64,000 bases of DNA. It comes from Micropruina sp. Its GTDB lineage: Bacteria; Actinomycetota; Actinomycetes; Propionibacteriales; Propionibacteriaceae. Made by a program: the position numbers and the translations under genes. Of the stretch, positions 8,920 to 17,855 are shown one piece after another (the first letter of the stretch is position 1; every line of letters begins with the position of its first letter). The stretch spans positions 429,169 through 493,168 of the forward strand of contig JADJVZ010000012.1 in NCBI GenBank assembly GCA_016716635.1. Reading direction: 5' to 3'. The notes beneath the pieces were generated by a model. It made no database searches and was not told the origin of the DNA. It worked only from the letters and a program-made list of their open reading frames with translations.

Positions 8920-9642
8920 TCAGCGCAGGTCGTCCGTGCGGGCCGTGGGCGCGGCTCCGGGCAGAGCCGTGGTGCTGCGCATGAGGGCGGCGGCGCGATC
9001 CTCATGAGCTTGGGCCCGCATCAGCTCCCGTCCGGCCCTGTCGGGGCGCCTGACGGCCTTCTGGCGGTGCTTTTCCGCTTTCCGGAGCTGCTTCGCTGCT
9101 GAGCGCTGCAGATCGGCCTCGGACTCGGAGGACCGGGCCACGTGCCCGGTCCTCACATAGTTGATGAACAGGGGAATCCCCATGCCGAGCATCGGCCACA
9201 TCGGCCAGTAGTAGGGACTGCGACCGAGCGACCAAGCCGTCATCATCCAAACCAGGTTGAAGAACACCGCGAAGCCGACCCACGTCCGCCACATCATGGT
9301 GCCGCGCTGGCCGCTCCGAGCTGCCACCGGTGCCTGACCGCCAGGGGCGGCACCGGGCTGGACCATCACGTCCCCGACCAGGGGGGCCAGCTCCCCCAAG
9401 GTCGCCGCGCGTGGAACCAAGTCGCTGCGGGCGTCGAACTCGTCGACTTTGAGACGACCCTGCTGGAAGGCTTGCTCGAGGAGCGCCGAGGCGTAGGCGC
9501 GATCGGCGTCAGAGGCGCGCAACGGCGCGTGCTCCGCAGCCCGCGGGTCGAGGCTGAAGCCCGACCAGCCGACCCACACCGGGCGCGGCGGGGACGGCGC
9601 AGACGGCACCACCGGTTTCGGGATGTTTTCCCACTGCGACAT
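8920..9642 (-). CDS. DUF1707 and two-TM domain protein
   Basis: A 240-residue protein. The DUF1707 motif (LRASDADRAYASALLEQAF, then GRLKVDEFDAR) is at about residues 41-71, preceded by a proline-rich N-terminus. Two membrane segments follow (about 117-135 and 143-162), then a charged alpha-helical tail rich in Lys, Arg and Ala that may form a coiled coil. DUF1707 is an actinobacterial domain found at the N-terminus of small membrane proteins and sensor-like proteins; its biochemical role is not established. GGGGT lies upstream of the ATG. It faces the quinone oxidoreductase gene end to end. Confidence 0.8.
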   Translation of the reverse strand: MSQWENIPKPVVPSAPSPPRPVWVGWSGFSLDPRAAEHAPLRASDADRAYASALLEQAFQQGRLKVDEFDARSDLVPRAATLGELAPLVGDVMVQPGAAPGGQAPVAARSGQRGTMMWRTWVGFAVFFNLVWMMTAWSLGRSPYYWPMWPMLGMGIPLFINYVRTGHVARSSESEADLQRSAAKQLRKAEKHRQKAVRRPDRAGRELMRAQAHEDRAAALMRSTTALPGAAPTARTDDLR

Positions 9643-9753
9643 CGGTCGACCCCTCTGGCGGACGTCCGTCCACCCACAGCTCGACCCTAAGGCTCGGGGA
9701 CACGAATGGACCCTCCGGGATCGCCCCCGCTCTGCCCCGAGCCTCCCCTGGGA

Positions 9754-11088
9754 TCAGTGCCGCGGACGGTTGTACTTCAGCGAGTTCGGCCGACAGGCGC
9801 ACTCGGAGGCGATGTCCATCTGCGCGATCTTGTGCTGATCGCGCAGGGCGTACAGCTTCGGCACCACCCGATCGCGAATGGCGTAGGGCCCGATGGTGTT
9901 GAGGTAGATCTTGGTGGCGCCCTCGAAACCGGCCAGGGTCGAGATCCGCCACTTGAGCATCACGCGCCACGGCATCGCCAGGTCGACGTCCGCGGGGCGG
10001 TAGTGCCATTCCTCGTTGCAGGGGACGTCCACGCCAGTGGCGGCGTGCATCGCGTGGATCATGTCGGACATGGCACGCAGTTCGTCCGGGGTGTGATCCC
10101 ACGGGTTCGAATGCTCGCTCTTGGAGTAGATCTCGATGGTCGGGTAGCGGTGCCCGAAGCCCGCGAACGCGACCGCGTGCTCGTTCTCCGCGATGATCAG
10201 GTTGCTGTACGCGGCGTAGTTGACGGCATCCTCGTTGAACACGTTCGGATTGGCGCGCAGCCTGGTCATAGCCAGCTCGTGTTGGACGCCCCGCTCATCA
10301 ATGGCCACCAACTGCTTGTGCAGGTGGTCGAAGGACGCGCCGGCGGGCTTCAGCCAGTTCTGGAACACCGCCACGTAACGGGCGTACCGGTTGAGGCTCA
10401 GCAGGGTCGCCGCGCCTTCGACGGTGAAGTTCAGGAACTGGGCGTGCTCGTCAGGGGTCAGGGTGCCGGACGAGGCCAACTGGGTGTTGTCCGTGGCGCC
10501 GTCGACGAAGTGTCGGCGCGCCAGGACGACATCGTGTCCGCCTCCGAAGAACCCCGACGCGGCCTCGATGCGTGCGTCCTCGGACATCGCGGCAACCTCG
10601 GCAGGGGACTTCCCCGAGGCCCGCAGCTTGGTGTCGATGACGCCGAGGACGTGTTGGCGTCCGGCGGGTGACGCCAGATAGCGGGCCTTGCGTTCGGCGA
10701 TCCGCTCGGGCAACCGGTAGCCGTAGTTGGCGTGCCAGTAGTCGAAGCTCAGGATCTCGAAGAGGTTCGGCACGCGGCGAAACTCGGCCACGGTGTCGAA
10801 CAGGTGCTCGGCGGGCGTCCGATAGCGGGTCTCCCAGGTGCCGTCCGCGTGCCGCACCACGCGCGACTTCTCGGGCGGGGTCTCCAGGTAGCGCTCGGAG
10901 CAGAACGAGCACGCCTTCGTCTGCTCTCCCGGCGCGAGGGGCGCCGGGTCGGGCAACTTGATGCCCAACGGCCGATTGCCCCGGCCGGGCACGGTCCAGA
11001 CCTCCGTGCCCGAGAAGGGATTCAGCTGCTTAAGGGTGCCGTCCGCCATCTCGGTCAACCAAGAAGGCTCCCGTAGGAACAGGTGCAT
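9754..11088 (-). CDS. GalT/HIT-superfamily protein, DUF4921-like
   Basis: A 444-residue protein related to galactose-1-phosphate uridylyltransferases. Cys60 and Cys63 (KACSFCSE) match the first half of the GalT metal site. HLHKQ at residues 255-259 has the GalT H-x-H-x-Q form, in which the second His is the nucleotidylated residue. It is longer than classical GalT (about 350 residues) and the rest is poorly conserved. I believe it belongs to the DUF4921 group, recalled and not searched. Transfer of a nucleotidyl or phosphoryl group to a sugar phosphate is plausible, but the substrate is unknown. GGAGGAG precedes the ATG. Confidence 0.75.
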   Translation of the reverse strand: MHLFLREPSWLTEMADGTLKQLNPFSGTEVWTVPGRGNRPLGIKLPDPAPLAPGEQTKACSFCSERYLETPPEKSRVVRHADGTWETRYRTPAEHLFDTVAEFRRVPNLFEILSFDYWHANYGYRLPERIAERKARYLASPAGRQHVLGVIDTKLRASGKSPAEVAAMSEDARIEAASGFFGGGHDVVLARRHFVDGATDNTQLASSGTLTPDEHAQFLNFTVEGAATLLSLNRYARYVAVFQNWLKPAGASFDHLHKQLVAIDERGVQHELAMTRLRANPNVFNEDAVNYAAYSNLIIAENEHAVAFAGFGHRYPTIEIYSKSEHSNPWDHTPDELRAMSDMIHAMHAATGVDVPCNEEWHYRPADVDLAMPWRVMLKWRISTLAGFEGATKIYLNTIGPYAIRDRVVPKLYALRDQHKIAQMDIASECACRPNSLKYNRPRH

Positions 11089-11253
11089 CGATGAACTCCT
11101 CCGCGCGCGTAGAACCCTGAATCTATTCCGTGTTTTCCCCGATATCTAACTGCTCAACTTGACCAGTTGTGACAAAGCCCGCAACTCTGGTGAAACGGAA
11201 CGTCGTCCTGCTGCGTCAATCAGGGTGACGGACTCAAAGAGGGAACACACACA

Positions 11254-11790
11254 ATGCGACTTCAGGCACCCCCAAAACCGCCTTGCATCGACAACCCAGC
11301 GCTCTTCCAGAGCGCCCTGCTGGAGGCACCGCCCACGACGGCGGCGGAGCGGACTCACGCAGCCGCACTCGCCGCCCGCGCTGCGAGCCTCTGCCGAGAT
11401 TGCCCGATGCTGGAGAACTGCCTGTACACGGCGGTCGTCAAGCACGAGGTGGCCGGCTTCGTCGCAGGTACGACCCCGTCACAGCGTCGGCGCATCCGCC
11501 AGCAGCTCGGCGTCACTGTCGTCCAAGACGACCTCGACGTCGTCTGCGGCTTGCCCCGCAGGCGGGGCCAGGTGTCGCACGAGGCGGTGCTCCGCATGCG
11601 GCGCGCTGATCCGAACTTGCCCCTTGGGGTCATCGCCATGCGCCTTGGGTGCTCGCTGTCCACGGTGAAGCGCCACCTGCGCCGCGAGCGCGTCGAGACT
11701 CCCGAGCCCGCCTCGCCGAGCGTCCCGTCGTTGGACGAGGTGCGCAACGCGGTACAGCAGGTTGTCGGCGGACGCTGGCAGGCGGCCTAG
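11254..11790 (+). CDS. WhiB-like Fe-S regulator with C-terminal HTH-like extension
   Basis: A 178-residue Wbl-type protein. Cys11, Cys47, Cys50 and Cys56 give the C-x2-C-x5-C [4Fe-4S] ligand pattern, and AGFVAGTT (67-74) replaces the usual G-V-W-G-G turn. Wbl proteins bind the principal sigma factor and sense redox or nitric oxide. The extra 90-residue C-terminus contains a probable helix-turn-helix: PLGVIAMRLGCSLSTVKRHL, followed by basic residues. Most Wbl proteins are 80-130 residues and lack this. The ATG follows an A/C-rich leader without a clear ribosome-binding site. The subfamily (WhiB1 to 7) cannot be assigned by eye. Confidence 0.85.
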   Translation: MRLQAPPKPPCIDNPALFQSALLEAPPTTAAERTHAAALAARAASLCRDCPMLENCLYTAVVKHEVAGFVAGTTPSQRRRIRQQLGVTVVQDDLDVVCGLPRRRGQVSHEAVLRMRRADPNLPLGVIAMRLGCSLSTVKRHLRRERVETPEPASPSVPSLDEVRNAVQQVVGGRWQAA

Positions 11791-11799
11791 CCCCTACGG

Positions 11800-11858
11800 T
11801 CGTGCTGAATCCGAAGCTCTCCGTGCGCCGCGGCGCCGAGGGCCCGGATTCAGCATGA
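11800..11858. repeat. Family D intergenic inverted repeat, copy 2
   Basis: TCGTGCTGAATCCG (11800-11813) is matched at 13 of 14 positions by the inverted arm CGGATTCAGCATGA (11845-11858). The copy lies just after the WhiB-like stop, between two convergent genes. Confidence 0.7.
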
Positions 11859-11912
11859 TTCGGGCGGGCCATGATCAAGGTGAGCCCCGATCCGGGTCGG
11901 TGACGGCGCGGC

Positions 11913-12704
11913 TTAGACGGCCGGGAACCAACGTTCGAGCTCCTCGACGGTGCCGCCGTCGGCGAACGTCCCGGTGACGGCGTCGGCGGCCTCGCGGACG
12001 ATCGCCGGCGCATCTCCCAGCGCCACCCCGCGTCCGGCCCAGGCCAGCAGTTCGATGTCGTTGCGCCCGTCGCCGATGGCGAGCACGTCCGCGGCGTCAA
12101 TGCCCAGGTCAGCGCACACCTCCGACAGGCCCAAGGCCTTATCGACGTTCGTCGGGGCGATATCCAGCCACGACGTCCAGCCGACGAAATAGCTCACGTC
12201 GTGCAAGCCGAGCGAGGCGACCATGGCCTCGAATTCGCCGTCGTTGGCGTCGGGATCACGGACGATCACCCGGGTGACGGGTCCGTCCAACAGGGCGCCC
12301 GGCTCGACAATCTCGATGTCGCCATGCAACTCACCGATGGGGAACGGCCGGGTAACCCGGTAACCCGTGCCCAGCACCTCGACCGCCATGGCGGCGCGGG
12401 GATGCGTCCGGTGCACCCGCTCGACGACATCGGTGGCGTCGAACGTCCGCACGCCGAGGATCGAAAACGGCGGGTACGCAACCCGGACGGCACCGTTGGA
12501 GCACACGTGTTGCCCAGCCACGAGTCCGAGCGCGTCGACCACGGGACGGGTCGCGTGCCAGCTTCGTCCGGTCACCATCGTCACGGGAACCCCGGCCGCC
12601 TGGACGCGCACCAGCACGTCACGCAGCCCGGACGTCATCACGCCGTCGAACCCGACGCAGGTGCCGTCGATATCGAGAGCAACCAGGCGGGGCCGCCAGG
12701 TCAT
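11913..12704 (-). CDS. HAD-superfamily hydrolase, Cof type
   Basis: A 263-residue Cof-like phosphatase. Motif I is [10 protein letters not shown] (nucleophile Asp about 10), motif II is VTMVTGRS, and the C-terminal motif is [14 protein letters not shown], giving the Mg-binding Asp pair. A C2-type cap fills residues 90-190. Such enzymes dephosphorylate sugar phosphates, pyridoxal phosphate or flavins; the substrate cannot be read from the sequence. The start overlaps the serS stop by four bases, so it is translated from the serS message, an arrangement seen in other actinobacteria. Confidence 0.88.
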   Translation of the reverse strand: MTWRPRLVALDIDGTCVGFDGVMTSGLRDVLVRVQAAGVPVTMVTGRSWHATRPVVDALGLVAGQHVCSNGAVRVAYPPFSILGVRTFDATDVVERVHRTHPRAAMAVEVLGTGYRVTRPFPIGELHGDIEIVEPGALLDGPVTRVIVRDPDANDGEFEAMVASLGLHDVSYFVGWTSWLDIAPTNVDKALGLSEVCADLGIDAADVLAIGDGRNDIELLAWAGRGVALGDAPAIVREAADAVTGTFADGGTVEELERWFPAV

Positions 12705-13978
12705 CGCGCCGCGGGCGTCAGGAACTCGCGTCCGCCGAGGTAGGGCCGCAGCGCCTCCGGCACCTTCACCGAACCGTCAGACTGCTGGAAGTTCTCCAGG
12801 ATCATGATGATCATCCGCGGCATGGCGCACAGGGTGCCGTTCAGCGTGGCCACCGGGCCGACGCCGTCGGCGTAGCGGGCGCGGGTGTTGAGGCGGCGGC
12901 TCTGGAACTCGGTGCAGTTCGAGGTCGAGGTGATCTCGCGGTACTTGTTCTGGCTGGGGATCCAGCCGTAGCAGTCGTACTTGCGGGCGGCGCTGAGGCC
13001 GAGGTCGCCGGACGCCACATCGAGCACCTGGTAGGGCAGGCCGAGGGACTCGATGAAGTCCTTCTCGAACGACAGCAGGCGCTGGTGCTCGGCCACGGCG
13101 TCCTCGGGGGCGCAGTAAACGAACATCTCGACCTTGTCGAACCAGTGGACGCGGAAGATGCCCCGGGTGTCTTTGCCGTAGCTGCCAGCCTCGCGACGGA
13201 AGCACGGCGAGTATCCGACGTAGTGGCGCGGCAAGGTTTCGGCGTCCAGGATCTCCTGGCTGTGCATGGCGGCCAGGGCCACCTCGGAGGTGCCGACGAG
13301 GTACAGATCATCGGCGGGCAGGTAGTAGACGTCCTGGGCGGCCTGGCCGAGGAAGCCCGTGCCCTCCATCGCGGACGGCTTCACCAGCGCCGGCGCGATC
13401 ACCGGCGTGAAGCCCCACTCGCCCGCCTTAGCCAGGGCGTGGTTCATGAGCGCGAACTCGAGCATGGCACCCGGACCGGTGAGGAAGTAGAACCGGGAGC
13501 CGGACACCTTGGCGCCGCGCTCCATGTCGACCGCCCCGAGGATCTCGGCGAGTTCCAGGTGGTCGCGAGGCTCGAAGCCCTCGGCCGCGAAGTCGCGCGG
13601 GGTGCCGACCGTTTCGAGCACGACGAAGTCGTCCTCACCGCCCCGGGGGACGTCGTCGAAGACCAGGTTCGGCAGCGTCAGCATGAGGGCGTCGAAGGTG
13701 GCGTCCGCCTCGGACGCCGTGGCCTCGGTGGCCTTGACCTGGGTCGAGAGCTCCTTGGTGCGGGTCAGCAGGGCGGTCTTTTCGTCGCCCTTGGCTTGCG
13801 CCACCTGCTTGCCGAGATCCTTCTGCTCGGCGCGCAGCACCTCGAAGGCATTGATGGCGGCCCGGCGGGCCGCGTCGGCCGCGAGCAGCTCGTCGACGAT
13901 GCCGTCCGATTCCCCGCGCGCCAGCTGGCTGCGGCGGATTCGGTCAGGGTCGGAGCGCAAAATCTTCGGGTCGATCAC
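12701..13978 (-). CDS. serS: Seryl-tRNA synthetase
   Basis: Charges serine tRNAs with serine in the cytosol. The 425-residue product has an N-terminal long coiled-coil arm (about 30-105), which contacts the long variable arm of serine tRNAs. A class II catalytic core follows: [13 protein letters not shown], motif 2 [19 protein letters not shown], and a C-terminal motif 3 region ending in the [11 protein letters not shown] tail. Translation starts at GTG 13978. A TAGACT hexamer (13986-13991) ends seven bases upstream, suggesting a leaderless mRNA. Two serine tRNA genes are nearby. Confidence 0.97.
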   Translation of the reverse strand: MIDPKILRSDPDRIRRSQLARGESDGIVDELLAADAARRAAINAFEVLRAEQKDLGKQVAQAKGDEKTALLTRTKELSTQVKATEATASEADATFDALMLTLPNLVFDDVPRGGEDDFVVLETVGTPRDFAAEGFEPRDHLELAEILGAVDMERGAKVSGSRFYFLTGPGAMLEFALMNHALAKAGEWGFTPVIAPALVKPSAMEGTGFLGQAAQDVYYLPADDLYLVGTSEVALAAMHSQEILDAETLPRHYVGYSPCFRREAGSYGKDTRGIFRVHWFDKVEMFVYCAPEDAVAEHQRLLSFEKDFIESLGLPYQVLDVASGDLGLSAARKYDCYGWIPSQNKYREITSTSNCTEFQSRRLNTRARYADGVGPVATLNGTLCAMPRMIIMILENFQQSDGSVKVPEALRPYLGGREFLTPAAR

Positions 13979-13985
13979 GGCCCGA

Positions 13986-13991
13986 AGTCTA
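13986..13991 (-). promoter_or_regulatory. -10 element of the serS operon
   Basis: TAGACT on the minus strand is seven bases before the GTG start, where a leaderless transcript would begin. No convincing -35 hexamer is visible. Confidence 0.45.
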
Positions 13992-14084
13992 CCGGCCGGG
14001 TAGCCGGCTCACCGGCGGCCCGTTCACCCGCGCCCCCGACGCGCCTCGCCGGTCGGATGCTCGCCGCCTGTCAGACTCGTCCCC

Positions 14085-14720
14085 ATGCGCACCCGGACGG
14101 TTTGGACCAGCATCGTCCTTCTCGCAGCCACGTTCGCCGGCTGGACGTATCTCGCCCTGCACACGGCGTGGCTGTCGTGGCTGGACTACCCGTCGACCAC
14201 CGTCGGACCCGCGCCCACCAGCCTGCTCGGGCAGGTCGGCGCGGCGATCGCGCTGATCTTCGACCCGTGGGTGGTCTACCCGGTCGTCCTCATCGTGGGG
14301 ATCCTCGCCTGGCGCGCGGGCCACGAGCGCTTCACCTGGGCGGCGGTACTCGCGGTGATCCTCGGCGTCACCGCAGACCGCTATTTGAAGCCCTACTTCG
14401 GACGCGAGCGTCCGCCGTTCAAGCTCCCGCTGATCACCTCCGAAGGCCTCGCCTACCCCTCCGTGCACATGGTCGCGATCACCATCGCGGCCGTCCTCAT
14501 GACCGTGGCCTGGCGGGTCTTCGGCCGGGCGCAGCTCGGCCTGTTCACGATCGGGACGTTCGCCGTGGTCGTCCTCATCGGCTGGGATCGCTACATCGTC
14601 CGGGCCCACTACACGACCGACATCGTCGCGGGCGTGCTCGTCGGCGCTGTTGTGGCGCTGGTGTGCGTGGGCCTCACGCGTCCCGAGGTGCGCCCAAGAA
14701 GGCGTCCGCGCCGACGCTGA
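14085..14720 (+). CDS. PAP2-family membrane phosphatase
   Basis: A 211-residue integral membrane protein with about six hydrophobic segments. The three lipid-phosphatase signatures are in order: KPYFGRERP (K-x6-R-P), YPSVHM (the P-S-x-H motif, with Val in place of the usual Gly) and DRYIVRAHYTTD (Arg, then His and Asp). It probably removes phosphate from an isoprenoid or glycerolipid pyrophosphate at the outer membrane face, for example undecaprenyl pyrophosphate. CAGACT lies seven bases before the ATG. Its stop codon lies inside the first unit of a short tandem repeat. Confidence 0.88.
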   Translation: MRTRTVWTSIVLLAATFAGWTYLALHTAWLSWLDYPSTTVGPAPTSLLGQVGAAIALIFDPWVVYPVVLIVGILAWRAGHERFTWAAVLAVILGVTADRYLKPYFGRERPPFKLPLITSEGLAYPSVHMVAITIAAVLMTVAWRVFGRAQLGLFTIGTFAVVVLIGWDRYIVRAHYTTDIVAGVLVGAVVALVCVGLTRPEVRPRRRPRRR

Positions 14721-14781
14721 GGCCACACCGAGGCGCCCTGAGGCGGCACTGAGGCGGCACTGAGGCGGCACTGAGGCGACG
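14717..14781. repeat. 11-bp tandem repeat overlapping the PAP2 stop
   Basis: Four consecutive CTGAGGCGGCA-like units start at 14738, 14749, 14760 and 14771; the last is diverged at its end. Two degenerate units precede them from 14717, and the TGA stop of the phosphatase is inside the first. This looks like slippage expansion downstream of a gene. Confidence 0.7.
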
Positions 14782-14818
14782 CTCCCACCGCAACGAGGCG
14801 TCCGTCACCCTCTCCCTG

Positions 14819-14940
14819 CACTCTGCTGGCGTTGCGCGTCTTGACTGGCGCAATAGCGCCAGCAGAGACGCCTAGTGCCAGCAGAGTGCGCAAAACGCCA
14901 GCAGAGTGCGCAAAATCGCCAGTGGAGTGGGCCGAGGCCG
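14819..14940. repeat. Family B palindromic repeat cluster, part 1
   Basis: CACTCTGCTGGCG (from 14819) pairs with TGCCAGCAGAGTG (from 14877). Nested inside, GACTGGCGC pairs with GCGCCAGC. A further inverted copy, CGCCAGCAGAGTGCGCAAAA, and a diverged one follow. The unit word is (C/T)TGCTGGCG in both orientations. Confidence 0.7.
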
Positions 14941-14991
14941 GAAAGAGCGGGCGTACGAAGCTGGGGCCCGTCCAACCGGCCCCTGTGGTCC

Positions 14992-15059
14992 ACTTTGCTG
15001 GCGATTGGCGTGTTTGCTGGCGATATTTCGCCAGCAAACACGCTCAACGCCAGCAAAGT
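14992..15059. repeat. Family B palindromic repeat, part 2 (32-bp arms)
   Basis: Arms 14992-15023 and 15028-15059 are near-perfect complements (about three mismatches) around TATT. Each arm contains TTTGCTGGCG twice, so the word occurs four times, alternating by strand. It sits between the convergent PAP2 and pheA genes. Confidence 0.8.
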
Positions 15060-15086
15060 CGACATGGGGCCATGCCAGCCCGGGGT

Positions 15087-15998
15087 TCAGGCGTCCGGGT
15101 TCTTCAACGCTTTGAACCAGGTGGCGGCGTCCTTGAAGTCGGCGTCGGTGAACCCGCGGGCCACGGTCGGACGGACGAAGTCAGCACGTGCGTAGGAACC
15201 CAAGAACACCACCTCGCGGCAGATGCGATGCAGCCCCTGGACGGCCTCGGCCATCCGCGGATCCAGCACGTGGCCTTCGGCGTCGATCGAGAAGCAGTAG
15301 TCGCCCAGGCCGGTCTTGGTCGGACGCGATTCGATGCGGCAGAGGTTCACACCCCGTCCGGCGAACTGCTCCAGGATCTCCAGGAGCGCGCCCGGATGAT
15401 TGGCAAACATGTACGCCACCAGGGTGGTCTTGTCGAAGCCGGTTTGTTTCGGCGGCGCGGACGGACGGCTGACGAGCACGAAGCGGGTCACGGCCGAGGA
15501 GTTGTCGGCGATGTCGGCGGCGAGCACGTCAAGGCCGTAGAGGTCACCCGCGACTTTCGCGCAGACGGCCGCGTCGTACTGCGACCCCGGGTTCGAGACC
15601 TCCTCCGCCGCGGCGGCGGTGGAACCACCCTCGGTGAGATGGGCGTCCGGCAGGTTCGTCACCAGCCACTCGCGCACCTGCGCGGCCGCGTGCGGGTGGG
15701 TCAGCACGCGCTTCACGTCCGAGAGACGCGTGCCTGGACGGACGCAGAGCTGGAACTGGACGGGCAGCAGCACCTCGCGCTGGATCATCAGCGTCGGCGG
15801 CATGCTCAGGTTGTCGAGCGTGGCCGATACGCCACCCTCGACCGAGTTCTCGATCGGGACGAGCGCCGCCTCCACCTCGCCCGAGCGCACGGCGTCCAGG
15901 GCCTGGATCACCGTGGCGAAGGGGGTGGCGTCGGCGTCGCTGAACGTCCGCAACGCCTGATGGGTGAAGGTTCCCGCGGGTCCGAAATAGCCGAGCAC
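15087..15998 (-). CDS. pheA: Prephenate dehydratase
   Basis: Converts prephenate to phenylpyruvate in phenylalanine synthesis. The 303-residue product has the periplasmic-binding-like catalytic domain with GYFGPAGTFTHQAL at the N-terminus, VPIENSVEGGV, and the TRFVLVSR block carrying the catalytic Thr-Arg-Phe. A C-terminal ACT domain with NHPGALLEIL and CRIESRPTK binds phenylalanine for feedback control. The GTG at 15998 begins the conserved first strand. TAGGCT (16006-16011) lies seven bases upstream, implying a leaderless message. No chorismate mutase domain is fused, as is usual in actinobacteria. Confidence 0.95.
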   Translation of the reverse strand: MLGYFGPAGTFTHQALRTFSDADATPFATVIQALDAVRSGEVEAALVPIENSVEGGVSATLDNLSMPPTLMIQREVLLPVQFQLCVRPGTRLSDVKRVLTHPHAAAQVREWLVTNLPDAHLTEGGSTAAAAEEVSNPGSQYDAAVCAKVAGDLYGLDVLAADIADNSSAVTRFVLVSRPSAPPKQTGFDKTTLVAYMFANHPGALLEILEQFAGRGVNLCRIESRPTKTGLGDYCFSIDAEGHVLDPRMAEAVQGLHRICREVVFLGSYARADFVRPTVARGFTDADFKDAATWFKALKNPDA

Positions 15999-16005
15999 GG
16001 CGCTC

Positions 16006-16011
16006 AGCCTA
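16006..16011 (-). promoter_or_regulatory. -10 element of pheA
   Basis: TAGGCT on the minus strand ends seven bases before the pheA GTG, consistent with transcription starting at the start codon. Confidence 0.45.
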
Positions 16012-16045
16012 GTCGTCGGACGCTTGCGCCCCCGGCGTGGCACGG

Positions 16046-17623
16046 TCAGCGCGTTCGCGCGGGCGTGCGGGTGAAGCGCGGGAAGGCGGCTTTCGCGGAC
16101 GCAATGCTGGGCAGTTCGGCGCCTGCATCCCGCCACCACCAGACGACGAAGATCAGGGCCCCCCAAGCGACCCCGGAGCTGATGACGCTCTGGATCACAA
16201 ACGAGATGTTCTGCATGGTGGGGCTGAACTCCACCGAGCGCGCGGTCACGTAGGCCAGCGACAACCACAACCCGCGGATCAGGAACACCCCGTCGAGGCG
16301 GTTGGTGGCCAGCAATCCAAGGGGCACCCACACGATGAGGTCGTACCAGCTGAGAGTGTAGGGGCTGGTGAGCAGCCAGGCGGCGCTGAGCAGCAACGCC
16401 GTCCGCACCGTCACCGTCAGCGGATCATTGACCGCCTTGACGCCCTTCTTCAGCCCCGGCAGCGGGCTCCAGGGCAGGACGCGGGACAGCATCCAGCCGA
16501 TGACGATCATGCCCGCGAGGCCCAGGAACGAGATGAGGCTGTGGGCGAGGCCCGATCCGAAGGCCAGCTCAAAGGGCGTGTAGAGCCACGGCGACCAACT
16601 GCCCGCGGAGATGTAGCCGGTGTTGCGGCCGGCGGCGAGCATGGCCTTGGGGGCGACGACGACGTAAGCAACCACCAAGGGGACGAGCGCCCCGAGGCCG
16701 AGTTGGATCAGCGCCTTCAGCCGCCGACGGTACGCCCACACCATGGCCAGGCCGTAGAAGACCAGTGACACCTTCACGGCGCCGGCCATGCCGATGAAGA
16801 ACCCGGCGAGCCAGGGGCGCTTGCGGACGTACAGCAGCGCCACGATCGCGAACACGGTGCACAACGCCTCGTTGTGCGCGCCCGCCACCACCGACCAGAT
16901 CATGATCGGGTTCAGGACGGTGAACAGCACGGCCCGCGCCTGCAACGCCGGATTGCCTTTGGCGAGGTGCAGGGCGACGAGGGCGATGGCGATGAACGGG
17001 ACGACCGCGAAGACCTGCAGCCAGAACACCACGTCGTGCATGTTGGGTCCGCCGAGGACGTTCGCCAGCCATTGCGAGAACGACGCGATCGGACCATAGA
17101 CGCTCGGGGTGTCTTGCCACGGGCGTTCGGTCCAGCGCAGCACCGGGTCGTAGGCCTCACGGAAAATCGAGGCGGGAGTGATGTCGTAGGGGTCGCGACC
17201 GAGGGTCTGCAAGCGTCCGTAGGCGGCGTACATGAGGACGTCCGCCGAGGTCAGCGGCGGCACGCAGGCCGTCGCGATGCTGAGCCCGAGGCCGGTGGCG
17301 AACAGTTTGCGGACGTTCGGACGCCACCCGGTGCGTAGCGCCTGGTTGCAGATCCACAGGCCGATGGCGCCAGCGGTGATCCCGATCCAGAGCGCCGGGA
17401 CAACCAGCCACTCCGACGGGTGTGGGAACGAGTCGGGCAGGTACCAGGGCGGCAACCAGCCGGTGCGAGGGCCAAGGTCGAGGGCCACCGGCGATGGTCC
17501 GAGGACGCCGACGAAGACGGTAAGCGCTGATCCGAGGAGGATGAGGCCCATCCCGAGGCGGTGATCGCGGGCCCAAGGGGCCCCCGCGAACCGACGCCAA
17601 GCTAGGATCATCCGCTGAATCAC
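16046..17623 (-). CDS. Polyprenol-phosphate-mannose-dependent alpha-mannosyltransferase, MptB-like
   Basis: A 525-residue protein with at least ten membrane segments, of the GT-C fold used by mycobacterial MptA/MptB and related DUF2029-type transferases. These add mannose from a polyprenol donor to lipomannan or similar glycolipids on the outer membrane face. The motif TSADVLMYAAYGRL near residue 135 provides the loop Asp typical of GT-C enzymes, and later PSVYGPIASF and AGAHNEAL fit the family. GTG 17623 is chosen because GGAGGAAACC lies just upstream; an in-frame GTG at 17773 would add a non-conserved 50-residue tail. Acceptor and linkage are inference. Confidence 0.82.
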   Translation of the reverse strand: MIQRMILAWRRFAGAPWARDHRLGMGLILLGSALTVFVGVLGPSPVALDLGPRTGWLPPWYLPDSFPHPSEWLVVPALWIGITAGAIGLWICNQALRTGWRPNVRKLFATGLGLSIATACVPPLTSADVLMYAAYGRLQTLGRDPYDITPASIFREAYDPVLRWTERPWQDTPSVYGPIASFSQWLANVLGGPNMHDVVFWLQVFAVVPFIAIALVALHLAKGNPALQARAVLFTVLNPIMIWSVVAGAHNEALCTVFAIVALLYVRKRPWLAGFFIGMAGAVKVSLVFYGLAMVWAYRRRLKALIQLGLGALVPLVVAYVVVAPKAMLAAGRNTGYISAGSWSPWLYTPFELAFGSGLAHSLISFLGLAGMIVIGWMLSRVLPWSPLPGLKKGVKAVNDPLTVTVRTALLLSAAWLLTSPYTLSWYDLIVWVPLGLLATNRLDGVFLIRGLWLSLAYVTARSVEFSPTMQNISFVIQSVISSGVAWGALIFVVWWWRDAGAELPSIASAKAAFPRFTRTPARTR

Positions 17624-17805
17624 GCTGGTTTCCTCCGCTCGCCGTCGAGCCCTCGGGGGTTGCGGACTCCGGGTCAGGCTATCGAACCGATCGCGCACCC
17701 CTGGATTTCTCGTCCAGACCGATTCAAAAGTGAGACCTGAGACCCCTTCCCTCGTGACCGGAGGAGGAGTCACCGCCCCGACGTAGCCGAGTGCACAAAG
17801 ACAGT

Positions 17806-17840
17806 GTGAGCAAAGTGCTCACGGTGAGCACTTTGCTCAC
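17806..17840. repeat. Family A palindrome, copy 1
   Basis: GTGAGCAAAGTGCTCAC, one base, then its exact reverse complement. Each 17-bp arm is itself GTGAGCA-AAG-TGCTCAC, so the 7-base word appears four times. It lies between the hisI stop and the mannosyltransferase start. Confidence 0.85.
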
Positions 17841-17855
17841 ATCTTGTTGAGCGGG

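Noticed and set aside
14738..15059. Possible CRISPR array
   Set aside because: The units are 11-bp tandem repeats and inverted words without uniform 25-37 bp repeats or unique spacers, and no cas genes are near.
14832..16253. Long plus-strand open frame across the repeats and pheA
   Set aside because: It runs through intergenic palindromes and the antisense of pheA, with Arg/Gly/His-rich composition typical of shadow frames.
17624..17773. N-terminal extension of the mannosyltransferase from GTG 17773
   Set aside because: GGAGGAAACC just before GTG 17623 and the lack of family-like sequence upstream favour the shorter form.
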